Assembly (NCBI GenBank): GCA_025929805.1
Contig: JAICPP010000117.1
Span: 1 to 10,003, forward strand
DNA from: Gemmatimonadales bacterium
GTDB taxonomy: Bacteria > Gemmatimonadota > Gemmatimonadetes > Gemmatimonadales > GWC2-71-9
Direction: 5' to 3'
Length of the DNA: 10,003 nt
Under the pieces are notes generated by a model. The model made no database searches. It was not told where the DNA came from and saw only the letters and a list, made by a program, of their open reading frames with translations. This document shows positions 6,070-10,003 of this stretch, piece after piece (within the stretch, counting starts at the first letter, position 1; each line of letters starts with the position of its first letter). The position numbers and the translations under genes were made by a program.

Positions 6070-7044
6070 ATGGGTACCATGCGGCTGGTGGTAGAGACGG
6101 GTGGCCAGGCTACGCTTGCGGAGGCCAGTATCGACCGCCTTCGTGAGCTGCTCCCCCACAAGACGCAACAGCTGTGGCTCGACATTAGCGACCCCGAAGA
6201 AACCGAGGTGGCGCTCTTGCGCGACGTATTCGGCTTCCACGAGCTGGCCTTGGAGGACGTGACCCGGCCGCACGAGCGCCCCCGCTGTGACGCGTACGGC
6301 AACTACTATTTCATCGTGGTCTACGCTGCGGAGCACTCGGGTAATGCGTTCGTGCCGCGGGAGCTCAACCTGTTCTGGGGTGAGAATTACCTGGTGACTA
6401 TTCATCGGCGGCCGGCCGCCGTGCTGGCGGTGCTGGAGGAGTCCCTACGCCGGTGGGAGCGGAACGAGCAGCGGGCAACCCACGGCGTGGCGTGTCTGGC
6501 GTATACCCTCTTCGAGAGCTTGGTGGACGGCTACTTCGTGGTCCAGGATCGGATTGCAGAGCGGATTGCCGCGATCGAGGAATCCATCTTCCAGGGAATC
6601 GAAGGAGCAGCCGCCGATCTATTCCGGCTCAGGAAGGAGTTGCTCCGGGTGCCGCCGCTGCTGGCGCCGACCAGCCATGTGCTGGCCGAGGTGCTCCGGC
6701 GCGATCGCATGATTCCGGATAGGCTCAAACCCTACTTCGCCGATGTTCAGGACCACGCGGTCCACGTCCTGGCGGAGCTGGATAGCCAGCGCGACCTGCT
6801 CGGCGCCGCGCTCGATACCCAGGTGTTCTACGCCTTCAACCGGCTCGGCAAGATCATGCAGCGACTGACGGCGATCACCCTGATCATCCTGGTACCCAAC
6901 TTCGTGGCCAGTATCTACGGGATGAACTTCGACCGGATGTATCCGCCTGGCGAGTGGGAGTACGGTTTCCTTGCGGTCGTTATACTCCTCTTCGTCATGA
7001 TTGCGTGGGGCTTCATTCACTCCCGTCTGCTTCGGTGGCTGTGA
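6070..7044 (+). CDS. corA: CorA family magnesium/cobalt transport protein
   Basis: The 324-residue protein has the CorA layout: a soluble cytoplasmic N-terminal domain with LWLDISDPEETEVALLRDVF and VPRELNLFWGENYLVTIHRR, then long helices rich in Glu/Asp/Arg (about 130-255), and two C-terminal membrane segments (about 266-283 and 298-316). The pore signature GMN is present at 284-286 (SIYGMNF) at the end of the first membrane helix. The periplasmic loop is FDRMYPPGEWEYG in place of the classic MPEL loop, still acidic and so suited to attracting cations. CorA forms a pentamer that lets Mg2+ (and Co2+ or Ni2+) into the cell and is gated by intracellular Mg2+. It is the only protein gene on the plus strand here, with a strong ribosome binding site, and is followed 60 bases later by a tRNA gene. 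Confidence 0.95.
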   Translation: MGTMRLVVETGGQATLAEASIDRLRELLPHKTQQLWLDISDPEETEVALLRDVFGFHELALEDVTRPHERPRCDAYGNYYFIVVYAAEHSGNAFVPRELNLFWGENYLVTIHRRPAAVLAVLEESLRRWERNEQRATHGVACLAYTLFESLVDGYFVVQDRIAERIAAIEESIFQGIEGAAADLFRLRKELLRVPPLLAPTSHVLAEVLRRDRMIPDRLKPYFADVQDHAVHVLAELDSQRDLLGAALDTQVFYAFNRLGKIMQRLTAITLIILVPNFVASIYGMNFDRMYPPGEWEYGFLAVVILLFVMIAWGFIHSRLLRWL

Positions 7045-7055
7045 GGTGCCCTCAC
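7041..7055 (+). terminator. Small hairpin at the corA stop codon
   Basis: GTGAGG (7041-7046) and CCTCAC (7050-7055) form a 6-base stem with a 3-base loop overlapping the corA TGA. No T-run follows, only TCAAAT, so any termination would be weak. Confidence 0.25.
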
Positions 7056-7064
7056 TCAAATGGC

Positions 7065-7092
7065 TTGGCTGGACATGCTCTTTCCTTATATT
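7065..7092 (+). promoter_or_regulatory. Promoter of the tRNA-Phe gene
   Basis: TTGGCT (7065-7070) and TATATT (7087-7092) are separated by 16 bases, fitting a sigma-70-type -35/-10 pair. The start would fall near 7099, a few bases before the mature tRNA. This gives the tRNA its own transcription independent of corA. Confidence 0.6.
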
Positions 7093-7104
7093 TCTCGCCC
7101 CTGG

Positions 7105-7177
<73 letters not shown>

Positions 7178-7220
7178 CTCGCTAACTCGGTGCTTTGATA
7201 CTGCTTATCGGAAGCATGGC

Positions 7221-7244
7221 CACCTGACCCGGGTGACGTTTTTT
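7221..7244 (+). terminator. Probable terminator after tRNA-Phe
   Basis: CACCT (7221-7225) can pair with GGGTG (7231-7235), including one T-G pair, and is followed after ACG by six T residues (7239-7244). The stem is short, so strength is uncertain. A second small hairpin (TGCTT/AAGCA, 7202-7216) lies just before it. Confidence 0.42.
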
Positions 7245-7280
7245 ACTGTCAAGTACCTGAAAGGGTGTGATTGCCCACAG

Positions 7281-7294
7281 GGCGCTTGCGCGCC
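7281..7294 (-). other. GNRA-loop hairpin just after the kinase stop
   Basis: On the minus strand GGCGC-GCAA-GCGCC forms a 5-base stem with a GCAA tetraloop, five bases past the kinase stop codon. No T-run follows. It may stabilise the transcript end; it may also be chance. Confidence 0.3.
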
Positions 7295-7299
7295 GATAG

Positions 7300-8133
7300 C
7301 TAACGATCTGCCAGTGCAGCTACGAACTCTTGCATGCTCCCGAATCGGTCGCCGGCTGACTTGGCCAGGGCTTTGATGATTGCTCCATCGACCTCCGGAG
7401 GCACAGCGGCATTCAGCCGCCGGGCTGACGGGACCGGAGTACTGACAATCCGATTGACCACCTGGCTGAGCGACAGTCCACTGTACGGTACTTCGCCGGT
7501 CAACATCTCATACAGAATGCATCCTAAACTGTAGATATCGGCTCGCTGGTCGAGACTGAGGTCTCCCCCGAGCTGCTGCGGGCTCATATAGAAGACGGTA
7601 CCGATCATGATGCCGGTCGCGGTGAGCCTCTCATAGTCCGCGGCTCCTATAGCACGGGCGAGCCCAAAGTCGGCGATCAGCGCCCGTCCGTCTGCGAGGA
7701 GGATGTTCTCCGGCTTTACGTCCCTATGTAATACCCCGCGACTGTGGGCGTATCCGAGGGCGTCCGCCGCATCGTGGGTAATCTTGAGTGCCTCACCGAG
7801 AGATAACTGCCGTTCTCGCTTGAGCCGCTGGTGCAGCGACTCTCCTTCGACATACGGCATGACGTAGTACAGTACATCCCCGGCATTTCCGGAATGGTAG
7901 AGCGGCACGATCAACGGATGGGACAGCGAAGCGGCGATTTCGATTTCCCGCAGGAAGCGGCCGGTACCGAGGGCGTTGACCAGCGCGGGCTGCATGACCT
8001 TGATGGCCACCGGCCGTTGATCACGGTCGTCGTGCGCCAGGTAGACGACCGCCATGCTGCCCCGACCGATCTCGCGGTCGAGGGAGTAACGGCCGCCCAG
8101 GGCTTCCGCCAATAAGTCCCGAACTACAGTCAT
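7300..8133 (-). CDS. Minimal serine/threonine protein kinase
   Basis: The 277-residue protein is a bare Hanks-type kinase domain with no membrane segment or sensor region. Visible landmarks are the Gly-rich loop GRGSMAVV (23-30), VAIK (Lys45), a helix-C Glu at about 63 (RFLREIE), HRDVKPEN (136-143), DFG (155-157), and the subdomain XI Arg in DRF (about 263). Where the family has SPE, this one reads SPQQ (Gln at about 186), so the Glu that salt-bridges that Arg is replaced; the catalytic residues are intact. It should phosphorylate Ser/Thr in cytoplasmic proteins. The start is ATG at 8133; the longer frame back to 8199 overlaps the ATPase gene and adds no family sequence. It lies 25 bases after the ABC ATPase gene, so it is probably co-transcribed. 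Many kinases of this group carry extra C-terminal domains; this one does not. Confidence 0.93.
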   Translation of the reverse strand: MTVVRDLLAEALGGRYSLDREIGRGSMAVVYLAHDDRDQRPVAIKVMQPALVNALGTGRFLREIEIAASLSHPLIVPLYHSGNAGDVLYYVMPYVEGESLHQRLKRERQLSLGEALKITHDAADALGYAHSRGVLHRDVKPENILLADGRALIADFGLARAIGAADYERLTATGIMIGTVFYMSPQQLGGDLSLDQRADIYSLGCILYEMLTGEVPYSGLSLSQVVNRIVSTPVPSARRLNAAVPPEVDGAIIKALAKSAGDRFGSMQEFVAALADR

Positions 8134-8158
8134 GGTTACTGTCCGGTCAGAAGCGGCG

Positions 8159-8980
8159 CTAGACGTACGTGCGTCGCAGCATTTCGGCCGCCGACTCATC
8201 CAGCCGGTCGGCCCACCGGAGCTGATCGAAAAGCTGGAGCAGATCGTCCGGGGTCAGCCTGCGCCTTCCGGTATCGAGATCGTATGCGATCCTCCCGCGG
8301 TGCATGACGATCAGTCGGTCCCCCAGGTGTACTCCCTCCATTATTGAGTGAGTCACCATAAGAGTCGTGAGCCCGTCCGCGGTGATGGCTCTTTGCGTCA
8401 ACTGGATCACCTGCTCTGCCCGGCGTGGGTCCAGTGCCGCGGTGTGCTCATCCAGCAGCAGGAGGGCTGGCCGTACCATGGTCGCCATGAGCAGCGTGAG
8501 CGCCTGGCGCTGCCCCCCCGAAAGCAGCCCTATGGGAGTGTCGAGACGTTCCTCGAGACCCATACCGAGCTGGCTCACCGACTCCTGCAGCCGCCTGCGC
8601 CGGTCACGAGCCAGTGCTCGACCGAGCCACCTGCGACTGCCGCGGCGGCTGGCGAGCGCCAGATTCTCCGCGATACTGAGGTCGGCGGCGGTACCGGTGA
8701 ACGGGTTCTGGAACACCCGGCTAATGAGGCGGGCTCGCCGCTGTTCGGCCCAGTGGGTGACCTCCCGGCCTTCGAGGTAAACTCTTCCCGATGTGAGGGT
8801 GAGGCCGCCGGCAATCGCATTCAGCAGGCTGGTCTTACCGGAGCCGTTTGAGCCGAGTACGACTGTGAACGTGCCCCGCTCCAGCTCCAAGTCGACTCGG
8901 TCCAACGCTCGCATTTCGCTCGGCGTGCCCTGGTGAAAGACCTGCGACACGCTCTCCAGTCGTAGGGCGATGTCAGGCAT
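8159..8980 (-). CDS. ABC transporter ATP-binding protein (COG1101 type)
   Basis: The 273-residue protein has every ABC motif: Walker A GSNGSGKT (43-50), Q-loop Gln at about 91 (VFQNP), signature LSGGQ (153-157), Walker B LLLLDE (173-178), and the switch His at about 211 (VTHS). Walker B continues as DEHTAALDP, a wording typical of COG1101 ATPases that pair with COG4120 permeases in putative tryptophan/tyrosine-type importers. It hydrolyses ATP on the cytoplasmic face to drive solute passage. The start is ATG at 8980, overlapping the permease stop by eight bases; a longer frame to 9043 lies inside the permease gene and is rejected. Substrate is inferred only at family level. Confidence 0.94.
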   Translation of the reverse strand: MPDIALRLESVSQVFHQGTPSEMRALDRVDLELERGTFTVVLGSNGSGKTSLLNAIAGGLTLTSGRVYLEGREVTHWAEQRRARLISRVFQNPFTGTAADLSIAENLALASRRGSRRWLGRALARDRRRRLQESVSQLGMGLEERLDTPIGLLSGGQRQALTLLMATMVRPALLLLDEHTAALDPRRAEQVIQLTQRAITADGLTTLMVTHSIMEGVHLGDRLIVMHRGRIAYDLDTGRRRLTPDDLLQLFDQLRWADRLDESAAEMLRRTYV

Positions 8981-9911
8981 GTCCCCGGACCGGACCGATC
9001 GGACGAACCTTGCGCATGAGCTGCGGGAGCACGAGTACGGCAAGCACCAAGAGCGCGGTCACCAGCTTGAGGGCATTCGGGCTCAGGCCGGCACGTACCG
9101 CGGCCGCTACCACCAGCCGAAACACAACCGCACCCACCACCGCCCCGGCGATCCAGCGCCCGATCGGCCGCTTCCCCACCAGCGCCTCTCCGACCATGAG
9201 ATTGGCCAACCCGGCCACCACCGCCCCGATACCCATCTGAATGTTGGCAAAGCCCTCGTATTGGGCAAAGAGCGCTCCCGACAGCGCGATGAGGCCGTTG
9301 GAAAGACCGAGAGCCAGTATCACCATCCGATCGACATCAATGGCAACCGCTTTCGCCATCTGCGAGTTGTTCCCCGCGGCGCGCAGGGCCAACCCCAGAT
9401 CGGTTCCCATGAAAAAGGTCAGGCAAAGCGCCACTCCTCCGACCAGCAACGTCATCAGGACCAGGGTGGCAATACTGCCACCGCTCACCGTGGAATCGAA
9501 CACCGTGAGGCTGGGCGGAAGATGGACGAGGCGCTGTCCCAGCCGTTCGGCCGAGGCCATCAGACTCCCAGCGGAAACGAGAGAGACGTTGCCGCTTCCC
9601 ATCACGAACAGACTCACCGAGTAGAGTGCGGTGCTGATGAGGACACCGGCGAGGAGTGTGCTGATAAAGAATTGGGTGTGGAGAATGCCGGTGATACTAC
9701 CGGCTATGATCCCAGTCAGGGTGGCGATTGCGGTGGCTGGGAGCGGATGCACCTCCCGAACAAGGAGCGTTGCGACCACCGCCGCCCCGACGCCGAACGA
9801 GCCGTCAGCGGTGAGGTCCAGGGAGTGGTAGATCCGGTAACTGATGAACACCCCAAGCCCGAGCAGCGCCAGGATGAGACCGGTCGTTACCGATCCGATC
9901 AGGAGATTCAC
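8973..9911 (-). CDS. ABC transporter permease (BPD_transp_2, COG4120 type)
   Basis: The 312-residue protein is almost entirely hydrophobic, with about eight or nine membrane segments. Near the N-terminus it has LDLTADGSFGVGAAVVATLL, close to the 'DLTvDGSF.lGAAv' wording of the COG4120 permeases. Further on it has GLALRAAGNNSQMAKAVAID and GFANIQMGIGAVVAGLANLM, then VGEALVGK, the conserved cytoplasmic-loop and late-helix segments of BPD_transp_2 (branched-chain amino acid/sugar-type permeases). It forms the membrane channel of an importer with the ATPase downstream. Start is GTG at 9911, five bases after the previous stop, with no strong ribosome binding site, so coupled translation is likely. 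The C-terminus is basic (LMRKVRP). Confidence 0.93.
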   Translation of the reverse strand: MNLLIGSVTTGLILALLGLGVFISYRIYHSLDLTADGSFGVGAAVVATLLVREVHPLPATAIATLTGIIAGSITGILHTQFFISTLLAGVLISTALYSVSLFVMGSGNVSLVSAGSLMASAERLGQRLVHLPPSLTVFDSTVSGGSIATLVLMTLLVGGVALCLTFFMGTDLGLALRAAGNNSQMAKAVAIDVDRMVILALGLSNGLIALSGALFAQYEGFANIQMGIGAVVAGLANLMVGEALVGKRPIGRWIAGAVVGAVVFRLVVAAAVRAGLSPNALKLVTALLVLAVLVLPQLMRKVRPIGPVRGHA

Positions 9912-9916
9912 GGATC

Positions 9917-10003
9917 TCAGGAGACTTGGGTGATGGGTGCTACCCAGCCAACCCCGCGCAACAGCGCGCTCTCCGCCACCCCATCCTTCCCGCGATCATC
10001 CCA
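9917..10003 (-). CDS. C-terminal fragment of an unidentified gene upstream of the permease
   Basis: One frame is open from the right window edge to a TGA at 9919-9917, giving the last 28 residues: WDDRGKDGVAESALLRGV then GWVAPITQVS. The stop lies five bases before the permease start, so this gene should be in the same operon. By analogy with related transporter operons it should encode the solute-binding protein (ABC_sub_bind type), but these few residues do not show a family signature, so the function is only positional inference. Confidence 0.5.
   Translation of the reverse strand, partial: WDDRGKDGVAESALLRGVGWVAPITQVS

Noticed and set aside
5959..6405. Open frame extending upp upstream by about 149 residues
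   Set aside because: It is antisense to corA, shows no UPRT-like sequence, and the family length is met from the ATG at 5958.
9952..9966. Inverted repeat CGCGC/GCGCG with a 4-base loop
   Set aside because: It lies within coding sequence in GC-rich DNA and has no terminator-like T-run; likely chance.

Overview
The window is GC-rich bacterial chromosome, densely packed, with no insertion sequence, phage or CRISPR signal. The kinase-domain sequence style, with motifs such as RFLREIEIAA and YYVMPYVEGESL, and the GC-rich codon use suggest a member of the Gemmatimonadota. That placement is inference from familiarity with the phylum and not from a search.

Positions 1-5958, minus strand, hold a tight cluster read from high to low coordinates. 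The order is uracil phosphoribosyltransferase (upp), a beta-CASP metallo-beta-lactamase-fold RNase, a DUF218/YdcF-like membrane protein, a NUDIX ADP-ribose-pyrophosphatase-like hydrolase, DNA polymerase III delta subunit (holA), an exported TPR/SPOR-domain protein, and the start of a lipoprotein resembling family 5 solute-binding proteins that runs off the left edge. Two junctions are 4-base overlaps (GTGA and ATGA), and the last two genes overlap if the proposed start is right. The cluster therefore looks like one operon mixing nucleotide salvage, RNA processing, NUDIX clean-up, replication and envelope functions. A long inverted repeat (1445-1578) sits exactly between holA and the SPOR gene. 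One of its arms encodes part of the SPOR protein's signal peptide.

Positions 5959-7299 are a divergent plus-strand segment: corA (Mg2+/Co2+ channel, with a strong ribosome binding site) followed by a tRNA-Phe(GAA) gene with its own recognisable promoter and a weak terminator.

Positions 7300-10003, minus strand, hold a second operon. It contains the tail of an unidentified gene, an ABC permease and ATPase of the COG4120/COG1101 type (the putative tryptophan/tyrosine-type transporter family), and a minimal serine/threonine protein kinase 25 bases downstream. The kinase has Gln where the APE/SPE motif normally has Glu.

Most of the window is ordinary housekeeping sequence. The items most worth checking are the long inverted repeat that contains a gene start, the solute-binding lipoprotein with no ordinary start codon, and the kinase tied to a COG1101/COG4120 transporter. 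I see no clear evidence for a wholly new defence or mobile system.
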